Shown here: one piece after another, positions 8,729-19,761 of the stretch
Numbering within the stretch: the first letter of the stretch is position 1
Layout of the letters: each line of letters starts with the position of its first letter
Source: Acinetobacter sp. UBA801
GTDB lineage: Bacteria > Pseudomonadota > Gammaproteobacteria > Pseudomonadales > Moraxellaceae
DNA: 64,000 nt
Direction: 5' to 3'
Assembly: GCA_002296655.1 (NCBI GenBank)
Contig: DBIN01000028.1
Coordinates: 50,796 to 114,795, forward strand
Made by a program: the position numbers and the translations under genes
Notes under the pieces: model-generated
Seen by the model: only the letters and a program-made list of their open reading frames with translations
The model's database searches: none
What the model was told of the DNA's origin: nothing

Positions 8729-10261
8729 TTAGTCGATTGGTGGTGTATAAGTACCCGCTACAATCGCATCTTTAATGCGATCTGCTTCTACCAATACCAA
8801 GCCCAATAAGTTTTTCACGTTGTCTAATGTTGCCACTGGGCTTAAAGTGGTCATCTTCAATGATTGAACATTACCGACTTTAGTAACACCAATATTGGCT
8901 TCACCACGTGCAAATAACTCATCTGCTACGTTTTGGTTCAAGCTATCCAAGAACTCTGCTGGATAACCTTCAGGTACAACACGGAACAATACTGATGCAA
9001 ATTGTGGTTCAACCAACAATTCTAAACCAGCAGTCGCTTTAATATAATCAGCAACGTCACGTGTTAGCTTCACACCATGATCAATCATCGAACCGTAAAG
9101 CTCTTCACCCAAGGCTTCAATTGTCATCCAAAGTTTCAACGCATCAAAACGACGTGTTGTTTGTAATGACTTAGACACCAAGTTTGGTACGCCATGCTCT
9201 TCATCATAAGCAGAGTTCAAATATTCTGCTTCATAGTGCATGAAACGATAGTTCGCTTCATCTTTCAGTAAGAACGCACCGCACGAAATAGTTTGGAAAT
9301 AATGCTTATGGAAATCCAGTGTCACAGAATCAGACAACTCAATACCATCAAGCATGTCGCGATGACTGTTAGAAAGAATTAATGCACCACCCCAAGCTGC
9401 GTCGATGTGCATCCACGCGCCATATTGATTGGTGATGTCACGAATCTTTTTAAGTGGATCAATCGCGCCTGCATCGGTTGTACCCGCAGTCGCAACCACA
9501 CACGCAACGATCTTACCTTCAGCTTTTAAATGCGCCATGGTTTGCTCAAGTGCAACCACGTCCATTTGTGCATTTTCATTGACAGGTACAGTCACAACTG
9601 ACTGGAAGCCCATACCCATCATCGCCATGTTCTTTTGCACAGAGAAGTGTGCATTTTCAGAACAAATGACTTTCACATTACGCATTGCATCGCTTGGAAT
9701 ACCATCGCGCTGAACAGACCACGGATTACCGTTTTCATCTTTCCAGTTCTTTGCAATACACGCATCACGCGCCAACAACACACCCATCAAGTTAGACTGT
9801 GTACCACCTGAAGTGAACACACCTGCCTGACCTGCGCCATAGCCAACTTTTTGACGTAACCAGTCAATCAGTTGTACTTCCATCAATGAACCTGCAGGGC
9901 TTTGATCCCAAGAGTCCATAGATTGGTTGGTTGCGTTAATGAGCACTTCTGCAATTTGACTTGCCACCATAGTTGGGCAATGCAAATGTGCCAAAGAATG
10001 TGGATGATGAACTTTTAAACTTTTGTTTAAGAAAAGCTCAACCATGCGTTCCAATGACTTTTGTACACCTAAACCCTGTTTAGACGGCTGGAAAGCAATC
10101 GCTTCACGCAATTCTTTAATGCTGCCGCCTGTGTACATTTTGTCATTTTGCAACCATGCCGCGACTGCTTGAGTCGCTTGTTCCATTGCTGCACTGTAGT
10201 CAGCAATGGATTGAGCATCATTGCAGAGTAACGCTTTACGATGTTCTGCAAAATCTACCAT
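8729..10261 (-). CDS. ddc: L-2,4-diaminobutyrate decarboxylase
   Basis: This PLP-dependent group II decarboxylase converts L-2,4-diaminobutyrate into 1,3-diaminopropane, the major polyamine of Acinetobacter. The 510-residue protein shows family landmarks: [36 protein letters not shown] (PLP phosphate site), [32 protein letters not shown], the aspartate motif [15 protein letters not shown] and the Schiff-base lysine in [13 protein letters not shown]. It begins 4 bases after dat, so the two enzymes form one operon acting in sequence. A terminator follows. Similarity to glutamate and DOPA decarboxylases is expected; the dat neighbour fixes the substrate. Confidence 0.95.
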   Translation of the reverse strand: MVDFAEHRKALLCNDAQSIADYSAAMEQATQAVAAWLQNDKMYTGGSIKELREAIAFQPSKQGLGVQKSLERMVELFLNKSLKVHHPHSLAHLHCPTMVASQIAEVLINATNQSMDSWDQSPAGSLMEVQLIDWLRQKVGYGAGQAGVFTSGGTQSNLMGVLLARDACIAKNWKDENGNPWSVQRDGIPSDAMRNVKVICSENAHFSVQKNMAMMGMGFQSVVTVPVNENAQMDVVALEQTMAHLKAEGKIVACVVATAGTTDAGAIDPLKKIRDITNQYGAWMHIDAAWGGALILSNSHRDMLDGIELSDSVTLDFHKHYFQTISCGAFLLKDEANYRFMHYEAEYLNSAYDEEHGVPNLVSKSLQTTRRFDALKLWMTIEALGEELYGSMIDHGVKLTRDVADYIKATAGLELLVEPQFASVLFRVVPEGYPAEFLDSLNQNVADELFARGEANIGVTKVGNVQSLKMTTLSPVATLDNVKNLLGLVLVEADRIKDAIVAGTYTPPID

Positions 10262-10265
10262 AAAC

Positions 10266-11639
10266 TTATGCGCCTCGAACTGCGACTAACGCTTCAGCAA
10301 CTGCTTTCTTGAAGCGAGCGATGACTTCTACACACTCTTCTTGAGTAATGATGAGTGGACAAAGTAAACGGATTACCGTACCACCACGACCACCTTTCTC
10401 AAGCAACAATTTGTTGTCAAAACATGCAGCCTGAACAGCAGCAGCCAATTGAGAATCTGCTGGATAAGCACCTAAACGGTCTTTTTCTTGGCGTTCATCT
10501 ACAATTTCGATACCAATCATTAAACCGCGGCCACGTACATTACCAATACATGGGAATTCAACCGCTAATTTTTTCAATTCAGCTTGTAAGAACTCACCAC
10601 GCTCTTGCGCGTTTTGTGCAAGGTTTTGTTCTTTAATGGTTTTAAGTACTACAAGACCTGTACCCATTGCCAATTGGTTACCACGGAAAGTACCCGTGTG
10701 ACCTGCTGGCTGCCATGCGTCAAACTTACGTTTAATGGCAAGTACCGCCAATGGCAAACCACCACCAACAGCTTTAGACATGACAACAACGTCTGGCTCA
10801 ATACCTGCATGTTCAAATGCAAACATTTTGCCTGAACGTGCAAAGCCCGCTTGAACTTCGTCTAAAATTAAAACGATGTTGTGCTTTTCAGTCACTTCGC
10901 GGATTTTTTTCAACCATTTAATTGGTGCAGTTACTACACCGCCTTCACCTTGAATTGCTTCAAGAATCACTGCTGCAGGCTTAGTTACACCGCTTTCTAC
11001 ATCTTCAATGAAGTTTTCAAAATAATACGTTAAAGCATCTACACCCGCTTCACCGCCAATACCAAGTGGGCAGCGGTATTCATGCGGATATGGCATAAAT
11101 TGAACACCAGGCATTAAACCATTGACTGCGTTTTTTGCAGACAAATTACCTGTCATGGCCAATGAGCCATGTGTCATGCCGTGATAGCCACCTGAAAAGC
11201 TGATGACTGAGCTACGACCTGTATAGGTTTTTGCAAGTTTGATAGCCGCTTCTGTGCCATCTGCACCTGTCGGACCACAGAACTGCAAGCAGTATTCTTC
11301 TTGACCACCAGGCATGTATGAAAGTAACGCTTCAGTAAAAGCATCTTTCAAAGGTGTCGTTAAATCCAGGGTGTGTAATGGCAAACCACTTGCTAAAGTG
11401 TCTTGGATGCTTTGAACCACCGCAGGATGATTATGGCCCAATGCCAAGGTTCCTGCCCCAGCCAAACAATCTAGGTACTCAGTACCTTCAACATCGGTAA
11501 CCCAACAACCTAGTGCTTTCGCTATCGCTAACGGTAATTTACGAGGATAACTACGCACATTCGATTCCATCTGACTTTGGCGAGTCAAGTAGTATTCGTT
11601 TGTGGAATGGTTGGCAGGGTTTACAGAAGTAACGCTCAT
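10266..11639 (-). CDS. dat: L-2,4-diaminobutyrate--2-oxoglutarate aminotransferase
   Basis: This class III PLP aminotransferase makes L-2,4-diaminobutyrate from aspartate semialdehyde and glutamate, the first step toward 1,3-diaminopropane. The 457-residue product shows [70 protein letters not shown] and the PLP lysine in [17 protein letters not shown]. Start choice: the ATG at 11639 overlaps the stop of a 60-codon upstream ORF as ATGA. No strong Shine-Dalgarno is visible, which suits translational coupling. ddc follows after 4 bases. Confidence 0.96.
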   Translation of the reverse strand: MSVTSVNPANHSTNEYYLTRQSQMESNVRSYPRKLPLAIAKALGCWVTDVEGTEYLDCLAGAGTLALGHNHPAVVQSIQDTLASGLPLHTLDLTTPLKDAFTEALLSYMPGGQEEYCLQFCGPTGADGTEAAIKLAKTYTGRSSVISFSGGYHGMTHGSLAMTGNLSAKNAVNGLMPGVQFMPYPHEYRCPLGIGGEAGVDALTYYFENFIEDVESGVTKPAAVILEAIQGEGGVVTAPIKWLKKIREVTEKHNIVLILDEVQAGFARSGKMFAFEHAGIEPDVVVMSKAVGGGLPLAVLAIKRKFDAWQPAGHTGTFRGNQLAMGTGLVVLKTIKEQNLAQNAQERGEFLQAELKKLAVEFPCIGNVRGRGLMIGIEIVDERQEKDRLGAYPADSQLAAAVQAACFDNKLLLEKGGRGGTVIRLLCPLIITQEECVEVIARFKKAVAEALVAVRGA

Positions 11640-11818
11640 ATCGAATTACCATCTCTGATATGGGTTGAAAGAAATAAGTCTGGTGACTTGCGGTCCTTTG
11701 ACTCGGTGCTTTTTTGATCTAGCGAGATAGAGTTTTGTTCTTCAAGACTAGGATGCGGGATAATACCTAATTTTTCTAGAAAATAAACAGGTTTAACCCA
11801 AATATTGCCTAATTTCAT
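11636..11818 (-). CDS. Small ORF overlapping dat (possible leader protein)
   Basis: This 60-codon frame ends in TGA sharing the ATGA junction with the dat start. I do not recognise the product. It is polar in its second half ([22 protein letters not shown]), with no signal peptide or membrane helix. No convincing ribosome binding site precedes its ATG, so its own translation is uncertain. The exact overlap, and the weak ribosome binding site of dat, make coupling plausible. It could equally be a chance frame in a 5' leader. Confidence 0.4.
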   Translation of the reverse strand: MKLGNIWVKPVYFLEKLGIIPHPSLEEQNSISLDQKSTESKDRKSPDLFLSTHIRDGNSI

Positions 11819-12133
11819 CGAAAAAACATATCTTGCAGATGATTGGATTGAATTATCATCTTATATTGTGACAAAGGAAAGAAAATATAACTCTTTCCAC
11901 TTCCTTTATACTTTTTTTTCTACAATCTCTCAAGTCATGCAGCATTTATTTTCAAAATAGTATAGATCATTATTTTTATTGAATTTTATAAAGCAGCATT
12001 TACAGCAATTTTATAGCGAAATTTTACAAAGCCACCACAAATTCAGCTAAGAATCCTCACAAAGCAAAGTTACTATTTAAATCAATTCAAACGCTTTTCA
12101 TAAATCCTGATCCCCTGAATAATAGGTCAAAAT
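11819..12133. other. AT-rich intergenic region between dat and the SIMPL gene
   Basis: This divergent region of about 315 bases is strongly AT-rich and has no credible ORF. It must hold the promoters for the dat-ddc operon (leftward) and the SIMPL-domain gene (rightward). I see no clear repeat or palindromic operator in it. Confidence 0.5.
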
Positions 12134-12838
12134 ATGCGCTTACTTTCTCTCGCTGCTACCCTGTTGGCTGTTGGTGCTGCAAGCACTGCTTTTGCCCAAC
12201 AAAATGAATCTTTAAATTATAATATCGTCAATGTTCAAGCCGAAGCTACGCGCGAAGTTTCAAATGATCAAATGCATGCTGTGTTATATATTGAAAAAAG
12301 TCACAAACAGCCTGCCGAACTTGCATCACAAATTAACCAGTTAATGAGCCAAGCCATTGCAACTGCACGTAAATATCCACAAGTGAAGGTAGAAACAGGT
12401 TCACAAACCACCTATCCAATTTACGACAATGACAGTCGTAGGCTAAAAGAATGGCGCGGTCGTGCAGAAGTACGTGTGCAAAGCACCGATTTTAAAGCAG
12501 CAAGCCAATTGGTGAGTGAGCTACAACAAAACTTCCAAACCCAATCTATTAATTTTAGCGTGTCGGATGCACAACGTAAAAAGGTTGAAAATGAGTTGAT
12601 GGTCGAAGCATCTAAAAGCTTCCAGCAACGTGCGCAAATGCTCAGTCAGGCTTGGAATAAATCGGGCTATAACTTAGTGAATTTAAATCTGAATACTAAT
12701 TCTTATTTCCCGCAGCCTGTTATGCTCGAGAGTAAGGCTAAATTTGCTGTCGCTGAATCAGCTGTAGCTGATCAAGATATGTCAGCAGGTGAATCTAAAA
12801 TTACCGTCAATGCAAATGGAACGATTCAGTTTAAATAA
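12134..12838 (+). CDS. SIMPL domain (DUF541) periplasmic protein
   Basis: The product is a 234-residue secreted protein. It starts with a clear signal peptide (MRLLSLAATLLAVGAAS...) cut near AFA-QQN. The mature chain follows the SIMPL/DUF541 pattern: NYNIVNVQAEATREVSNDQ, with a conserved basic/aromatic stretch SQTTYPIYDNDSRRLKEWRGRAEVRV and the helical repeat NELMVEASKSFQQRAQMLSQ. Family members, such as E. coli YggE, sit in the periplasm or outer membrane and have been linked to oxidative stress. The biochemical function is unknown. It is monocistronic and convergent with the AbrB-like gene. Confidence 0.85.
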   Translation: MRLLSLAATLLAVGAASTAFAQQNESLNYNIVNVQAEATREVSNDQMHAVLYIEKSHKQPAELASQINQLMSQAIATARKYPQVKVETGSQTTYPIYDNDSRRLKEWRGRAEVRVQSTDFKAASQLVSELQQNFQTQSINFSVSDAQRKKVENELMVEASKSFQQRAQMLSQAWNKSGYNLVNLNLNTNSYFPQPVMLESKAKFAVAESAVADQDMSAGESKITVNANGTIQFK

Positions 12839-12902
12839 ACTTGAAATAAACTATTTTGAGGGGCGCTACTCAGACCAATGAGTCGCTCCGATCAATAAGT
12901 GC

Positions 12903-13157
12903 TTATTCACACCACTCTTTGCCAATAGGCTTTGCAATTAAGTCGCTATGTGCGCTGTCAGCATCAATCTTGGCAAGTAATTCAGCCTCACTGAATGGAA
13001 GTTTAGATTGCTTCTGAATCATGAGCTTGATCATCATATTTCCATTTTGTTCTACGATCTCTACAGGTGTATCTACCCTAAGATTAAATTGTTGCATGAC
13101 AGATGCTGGAATAATGATGCCTAAGCTATTCTCGATTTTTCGTAATTGTAATTGCAT
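12903..13157 (-). CDS. AbrB/MazE-type DNA-binding protein (orphan antitoxin-like)
   Basis: This 84-residue protein carries an N-terminal swapped-hairpin AbrB/MazE domain (MQLQLRKIENSLGIIIPASVMQQFNLRVDTPVEIVEQNGNM). The C-terminal tail is acidic and ends in IGKEWCE, resembling MazE antitoxins, in which the tail wraps the toxin. In a usual mazEF pair the toxin gene follows within a few bases. Here the downstream side, to the SIMPL gene stop, is only 64 bases with no ORF. The protein is therefore either an orphan antitoxin or a stand-alone regulator. It lies 112 bases downstream of the fused restriction gene, in the same orientation. Confidence 0.8.
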   Translation of the reverse strand: MQLQLRKIENSLGIIIPASVMQQFNLRVDTPVEIVEQNGNMMIKLMIQKQSKLPFSEAELLAKIDADSAHSDLIAKPIGKEWCE

Positions 13158-13224
13158 GATATTTCCCTCAACAAAGTGATAACAATATGCGCATTTGCTA
13201 TTTGGTGAGTGTGTTGAACATATT

Positions 13225-13264
13225 AAAGTCCCGCAAGTTGCTGTACGCTGCGGGACTTTTTTTA
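13225..13264. terminator. Hairpin between the R-M gene and the AbrB-like gene
   Basis: The 11-bp inverted repeat AAAGTCCCGCA / TGCGGGACTTT spans a 13-base loop. The T run is on the plus-strand side (TTTTTTT to 13264); minus-strand transcripts leaving the R-M gene would see only a short TTT. It is probably the R-M gene terminator acting with limited polarity. Confidence 0.6.
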
Positions 13265-13268
13265 TTAC

Positions 13269-16200
13269 TTACAAATACTTTTGCAAAATCGCTTGTTTTT
13301 GCTGAGGTGCTGCATCAATCACTTGTTGCGCTTGTGCAATTTGCATTTCTAATGCTTCAATTTGCTCAACAATTTTTTCTTGTTCGGCTAAAGGTGGTAA
13401 AGGGATTCGATAATCTAGAATTTGATTTTTATCTCCTCTTGGCATTTTTACACCTTTTTTACCGAGCATCGAATACTCAAAAAATTGATCTTGCTTCAAA
13501 TTGTAAAAGAAATATTTTTCACGGATGTTTTCAGATTGTCTTTTAAGAACTAAAACATCATTTGAAGCACCACCAACTATATCAGCTAACCAAATTTTCT
13601 TTAGGTAAGGTCTGATATTTGAGAGTAAAACATCACCAATACCGTATTGTGTTACTGTTCCAGAATTGGGCACAAACTCTGAAGGTTTCTTTCCTTTGGT
13701 ATTTGGTAATAAGTTATCGACTCCGACATATGTATCAGCATTTAATAAATCAGCCTGAATTCTCATCTTCGAATAACTATAGAGTGAACCTATTTTAATA
13801 CGATCACCGCTAACATTTTGAATAATTGATGAAATATTATTCTCAAGCTGTGCAATTAATGATTGAGCTTGTTCCCTCTGGTTATCTATCGCTTCGCATT
13901 CTTCAACAATTTTTTGTTGAATGTCTAAAGGTGGAAGTGGGATTTTAAAGTTTGAAATATCAGTTTCATTAATACTTGGATATTGCCCTTTCCCCATCAC
14001 TGCAACCATTTGATCAATCATAAAATTCTGAAATAAACACACATATAAATACTGAGCTAAAATATTTGATTTAGCTGTTAATACAGCAAACCCTGTAGAA
14101 GCTAAAACATTTTGATTAGGTAAATTTTTTAGGAATGCAAACGCTTTTAAATTGGGACGAACTGTCGCCAATAAAATATCATTTTTTTGAACAACTCTTC
14201 TGGCTCTACTTGGTGCTTCATTTGGTGATAATATATTTTCTAAATTAACTCTACCTGTACCACTTTCGACTGATGAAATATCAATATAGATAAATCTTTC
14301 TTCTCCAAATTCTTTTTCCGGATTTTTAGTTACTTTATTAATTTCAACAACATCGGGCAACTTCACCAAATCCCACTTAGTTTCAATCTCAACTTTACTT
14401 TGTGCCGATAAATTAAACGCCTTATTAAACTCTTTACGGCTAAAATCCAGCACATCATGCAAATACACTTGCGACACAAACGGCGTTAAATGCTCAGGAA
14501 TATTCACCTGCTCGCCATTAAAATTCTGCCGAATCACATAACTAATTTTTTCACTATTCTCACGGTTTTTTGGGTCAAATAATGGCGTATTAATGTCAAA
14601 TACCGTATCACCCCCCAAATAACTTAAACCTTCATTACCTTTGGCACTGCTCCACTCATAACCTAAAAACTTTTTCTGTTCTTTGTTATCGCTTGGGCTT
14701 TTTACTACTAGCAATGGGCGAGCTTTGTTATCTACCTCTGCGTTATATTGGGTGAGCATAAAGTAATACAGCTTGTCTTTTTCAATGTTGGTTAAATAAT
14801 TAAGTAAACGCTTATCTAACTCAGCTTGTTGGTCAGCTTCAGTTTTGGCTTTAAATTGCTTTTGTTTCTTTAAATTCACAATTTCAGCCTGTTTATTAAA
14901 ATCGGTTTGGTAATCCTTAAAGATGTCTATCGCCAATAAGTCTGCATTAAGCTTGCCTTTTAACAGTGTTTCATACAGTGCAAAGTCAATTTTTGTATGC
15001 TGACAATATTTTTCCACCACTTTGGTATCCAAATATGCACCGCCGCCACTTGATTTTTCATTTTCCCAATCAGCAAAGAAATTATTGACCCGATTTTTAA
15101 ATTGTACGGCTTGTTCAGGACGCTGTGCTTTACGGCGTAAGAACAACACCACAGTATTTGTACCTGTTTTACCAAAGGTTTGGCTACCCAATTCAACAAT
15201 ACTTAAAAAATCAAAATGCTGTAATAATATTTCACGGGTGGCAATGTGAATACTGTCGCTATTGCTTAGAATCGAACTTGGCACAATCACGCCCATCACG
15301 CTATCAGGGGCAAGCAGTTGTTGCGCACGTTCTAAGAAGAAACACTGAATATTATTATTGCTAGGATTATTCACCAAATTAAATAATTTAAATTTTTCAC
15401 GCTCCACCTCATCAATGGTTTGTAAAAAGTCCTCGACAGCAAATGGAGGATTTGCCACCAATACATCAAAACTTTCAGGTTTAATATTTTCATGGGAGAT
15501 TAAGGCATCAGCATCAATAATATTAACTTCATTACGCCCATACATAAACGATGCCACTTTAGATACTTTGGCTAAACGATCTTCTTTTTCAATGCCATAA
15601 GTTTGTGCATAGTAACTATTTGGTTCATCAATATCTTTAATTGGCTTAAGTAGTTTACTGACTTGCGAGCCATATTCATTAAGAAAGTGCCCTGAACCAC
15701 ACGCATAATCAATCACTTTTAACGGTTCAGAATGTTGTTGCAACATGCTTTCTAATGGCAATGCTGACACAATGAACTTACAAATAGGAATAGGTGTAAA
15801 GAACTGCCCTTCACTTTGTTTAATACCGTTATCTAAGAAATACTCAAACATATCCCCTAAGAATTGATTTTCTTCGGTCGAGGTTAGGCGTAAACCTTGC
15901 CACATTTGAATAATTTCAATCAAAATTTTGGCATTTTTCTCAAACTTTTCTTTGTTGGAAACTTTAATAAACTCAAAATCTAAGCCTTTATAAAATTTAA
16001 GTTGTTGAAAGAGTTCTTTAATTCGTTGCTCGGTGGCATTCGGTTTTTGTTTAATTGCCCAAAATGCACCATCAATATCATCTTGGCTGACATAAATAAT
16101 GTCTTGCTGTAAAAATTGTTGCATACCAATTTTATACAGCTTTTGCAGGCGATCGACTAAATCGAAATAACTGTCATATGCCATGCCTTTCCAATAAAAA

Positions 16201-17075
16201 TGCAAATCTTCAGGATTTTGGGTTTCATCCACAATTTTACATAAAAATAAATTCACCAACACTTCAAAGGCATTTTCACGGCGTGACACATTATGTTTGC
16301 GTAAAATAGTACGAAACTCGTGATACTTGCCTTTAATGTTCATACTATTAATTGGCTGAGTATCAATCGCTAGCGTGTATTTATCTTTACCAATTTGATA
16401 CGCCTGAATATTATCTTCAAAAATCCCTTTTTCAGTCGCTTCAAGTTGGTAGGTGTCTTTCCATACCTTAAAACGCTCTTTGACGTTTTTGGCATTGCTG
16501 TAATTTAAGGCGTCAGGCAAATCTTTTAAAATAATCGGGTTATCTTTAACTGAAATAATACGTTGTTGATCGTCAATTTTTTGGTCTGTTTCATTCCATT
16601 GCGATGCATATAAGCACACGAATTCAACTGATTTTTCTTGCTCGACATAACTAAAAAGCTGTCCACCATCTTCAAGCGTCTCTTTCCAAGCTTTATTAAA
16701 TTCACGATCAAAGGTTTTACATTCAATAATTAGAAAGGGTTGATTTTGATGGTTTTTCACCAAAATATCCGCACGTCCGCCACTTGCACCATGCCCTAGT
16801 TTCCATTTTGGCTCTAACTCTATGTGCTCAGGTTTATAGCCTTTTTCGAGTAAACGGTGTACACATTCAAACACCACAAAATTTTCGTTACTGGAAAAAT
16901 TACAAGTCTGTCTTTCATTCACTTTTAAACCATAAGCTTCCGGATAGATTATTTGCTTTTTTTCAAAATCGATTGAAAGGCTATGATCTCCGGAAGTAAA
17001 TTCTTTGGTAAATACGCTTTGATGTTGTGTGAAATTCAAAAATAATAATAAATCTTTTAAGCTATCTAGGTTCAT
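13269..17075 (-). CDS. Fused restriction-modification-specificity enzyme (type IIB/IIG, AloI-like)
   Basis: One 1268-residue polypeptide combines three functions. N-terminal nuclease of the HSDR_N type: GHGASGGRADILV ... FLIIECKT, with D103 and E118/K120 as likely catalytic residues. Central N6-adenine methylase resembling HsdM: AdoMet motif VIDYACGSGHFLNEY (about 454-468) and catalytic NPPF (542-545). C-terminal HsdS-like region with two target-recognition domains (about 887-1082 and 1087-1268), each ending in a PLPPL segment and a coiled-coil linker (IVEECEAIDNQREQAQSLIAQLE; IVEQIEALEMQIAQAQQVID). There is no helicase. This R-M-S order and size match AloI-type enzymes that cut on both sides of a bipartite site. 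The ATG at 17075 is preferred over 17129 because GGTGG precedes it by 6 bases and the extra 18 residues look unlike family starts. Confidence 0.88.
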   Translation of the reverse strand: MNLDSLKDLLLFLNFTQHQSVFTKEFTSGDHSLSIDFEKKQIIYPEAYGLKVNERQTCNFSSNENFVVFECVHRLLEKGYKPEHIELEPKWKLGHGASGGRADILVKNHQNQPFLIIECKTFDREFNKAWKETLEDGGQLFSYVEQEKSVEFVCLYASQWNETDQKIDDQQRIISVKDNPIILKDLPDALNYSNAKNVKERFKVWKDTYQLEATEKGIFEDNIQAYQIGKDKYTLAIDTQPINSMNIKGKYHEFRTILRKHNVSRRENAFEVLVNLFLCKIVDETQNPEDLHFYWKGMAYDSYFDLVDRLQKLYKIGMQQFLQQDIIYVSQDDIDGAFWAIKQKPNATEQRIKELFQQLKFYKGLDFEFIKVSNKEKFEKNAKILIEIIQMWQGLRLTSTEENQFLGDMFEYFLDNGIKQSEGQFFTPIPICKFIVSALPLESMLQQHSEPLKVIDYACGSGHFLNEYGSQVSKLLKPIKDIDEPNSYYAQTYGIEKEDRLAKVSKVASFMYGRNEVNIIDADALISHENIKPESFDVLVANPPFAVEDFLQTIDEVEREKFKLFNLVNNPSNNNIQCFFLERAQQLLAPDSVMGVIVPSSILSNSDSIHIATREILLQHFDFLSIVELGSQTFGKTGTNTVVLFLRRKAQRPEQAVQFKNRVNNFFADWENEKSSGGGAYLDTKVVEKYCQHTKIDFALYETLLKGKLNADLLAIDIFKDYQTDFNKQAEIVNLKKQKQFKAKTEADQQAELDKRLLNYLTNIEKDKLYYFMLTQYNAEVDNKARPLLVVKSPSDNKEQKKFLGYEWSSAKGNEGLSYLGGDTVFDINTPLFDPKNRENSEKISYVIRQNFNGEQVNIPEHLTPFVSQVYLHDVLDFSRKEFNKAFNLSAQSKVEIETKWDLVKLPDVVEINKVTKNPEKEFGEERFIYIDISSVESGTGRVNLENILSPNEAPSRARRVVQKNDILLATVRPNLKAFAFLKNLPNQNVLASTGFAVLTAKSNILAQYLYVCLFQNFMIDQMVAVMGKGQYPSINETDISNFKIPLPPLDIQQKIVEECEAIDNQREQAQSLIAQLENNISSIIQNVSGDRIKIGSLYSYSKMRIQADLLNADTYVGVDNLLPNTKGKKPSEFVPNSGTVTQYGIGDVLLSNIRPYLKKIWLADIVGGASNDVLVLKRQSENIREKYFFYNLKQDQFFEYSMLGKKGVKMPRGDKNQILDYRIPLPPLAEQEKIVEQIEALEMQIAQAQQVIDAAPQQKQAILQKYL

Positions 17076-17163
17076 GTAAGACCACCAAATTGAAACATAC
17101 GTTACAAGTCGGGTAAAAATGACACCCAAAAACTTGTTTTTGATATCTAAATATATTTAACAG

Positions 17164-17196
17164 TAAAAAGCCTACTTATCTTGAGTAGGCTTTTTA
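17164..17196. terminator. Bidirectional terminator between proB and the R-M gene
   Basis: The 12-bp stem AAAAAGCCTACT / AGTAGGCTTTTT has a 7-base loop. It lies 73 bases beyond the proB stop on the minus strand and upstream of the R-M gene, insulating the latter from obgE-proB transcription. Confidence 0.85.
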
Positions 17197-17268
17197 CCAA
17201 GTAGCTAAAAAAGTAGTTAAAAAATCAAATGAATTATTTTATTCATTTAATTTCAATATATTACAACA

Positions 17269-18402
17269 TTAATAAATCGCCATATGATTACGGTGAATCA
17301 TCTCTAATGAACGTGCCTCACCTAACAGCTGATGCACTTTGTCAGAAGCCAAGCCTTTGACCAAATCTGCAGAACGCGAACTAAAATTAACACGTCCCAC
17401 AGCGACACGATGACCTTGTGTATCTACACATTCCACCACATCACCACGTTCAAAATGCCCTTCTACAGCTTTGACACCCACAGGCAATAAACTACGGTGG
17501 TTTTCTTTAATGGCTTTGACTGCACCATCATCAATCACCAAACGCCCTGCTGTTTGTAAATGTGCAGCCAACCACTGTTGATGCGCCGCAATACGGTCAT
17601 TGTCGGTGATGAATAGCGTACCCAACATTTCACCCGCCATTAAACGCGCCAACACGTTATCACTTTCACCACTGGCAATTAAAGTTGGACAGCCCGATTT
17701 AGCCGCTAAACGTGCCGCACGAACTTTAGTCAGCATACCGCCACGCCCAAACTTGCCGCCACCACCTGCCATATCGAACAAGCTTTCATCCAAAGCACGT
17801 ACGGTATGGAATAGTTTTGCATTTGGGTTAGAACGTGGGTCAGAGTCAAACATGCCTTGCTGATCGGTCAAAATGATTAACAAATCGGCATGTACCTGCC
17901 CTGCGACCATTGCAGCTAGAGTGTCGTTATCGCCAAAACGAATTTCATCGGTAGAAACCGTGTCATTTTCATTGATAACTGGAATCACGCGCCATTCAAT
18001 CAGGTTTTGCAAGGCATCGCATGAGTTTAAATAACGACGACGATCTGCCAGATCATCATGCGTTAAAAGTACTTGTGCCGTTTGAATTTGGTGCTTTTCC
18101 AGCACACTTGACCACGTCTGAATCAGGCCCATTTGACCAATAGCAGCGCATGCCTGAAGACTGGGTAGATCGGTGGGTCGATGCTCAAGTTTCATTCGCA
18201 CCATACCTTCAGCCACAGCACCCGATGACACCAAGATAATTTCGTGTCCAGCATTGTGTAGATCTGCAATTTGTCTCGCCCAATGCGAGATTGCATCTAA
18301 ATCTAAACCTTGCCCATTGGCTGTGAGTAAAGATGATCCGATTTTAACAACGATTCGTTTACAACCCTTGAGCTGACGTTGCCCATCTACCACTTCTATC
18401 AT
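17269..18402 (-). CDS. proB: Glutamate 5-kinase
   Basis: ProB phosphorylates glutamate in the first step of proline synthesis and is the feedback-inhibited enzyme. The 377-residue product has the amino-acid kinase domain ([70 protein letters not shown]) and a C-terminal PUA domain from about residue 275 ([23 protein letters not shown]...). The ATG at 18402 is preferred over the GTG at 18417, because GAGGA precedes the ATG by 4 bases and the product then matches family length. It follows obgE by about 27 bases, in the same operon. Confidence 0.96.
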   Translation of the reverse strand: MIEVVDGQRQLKGCKRIVVKIGSSLLTANGQGLDLDAISHWARQIADLHNAGHEIILVSSGAVAEGMVRMKLEHRPTDLPSLQACAAIGQMGLIQTWSSVLEKHQIQTAQVLLTHDDLADRRRYLNSCDALQNLIEWRVIPVINENDTVSTDEIRFGDNDTLAAMVAGQVHADLLIILTDQQGMFDSDPRSNPNAKLFHTVRALDESLFDMAGGGGKFGRGGMLTKVRAARLAAKSGCPTLIASGESDNVLARLMAGEMLGTLFITDNDRIAAHQQWLAAHLQTAGRLVIDDGAVKAIKENHRSLLPVGVKAVEGHFERGDVVECVDTQGHRVAVGRVNFSSRSADLVKGLASDKVHQLLGEARSLEMIHRNHMAIY

Positions 18403-18429
18403 CTTGTCCTCAGTCACTTTTTGTAGCGC

Positions 18430-19656
<1,227 letters not shown>

Positions 19657-19761
19657 CTAAAAACTTTAAAAGCCGTATATTCTGCCATATTTTAGAAAAT
19701 TTCTCGAATTATATTTATGCAATCGTATACAGAACTACTTTTTATCACTGATTGTTCAAAT

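Noticed and set aside
12840-12902. Possible terminator hairpin between the SIMPL gene and the AbrB-like gene (GGGGCGCTACTCA/TGAGTCGCTCC)
   Set aside because: Arms have a bulge and no T run follows on either strand, so it is too weak to annotate as a terminator.
13187-13546. A 119-codon plus-strand frame over the 3' end of the R-M gene, considered as a missing toxin for the AbrB-like protein
   Set aside because: It runs antisense to the second recognition domain, does not resemble MazF/PemK and would be hydrophobic and repetitive.
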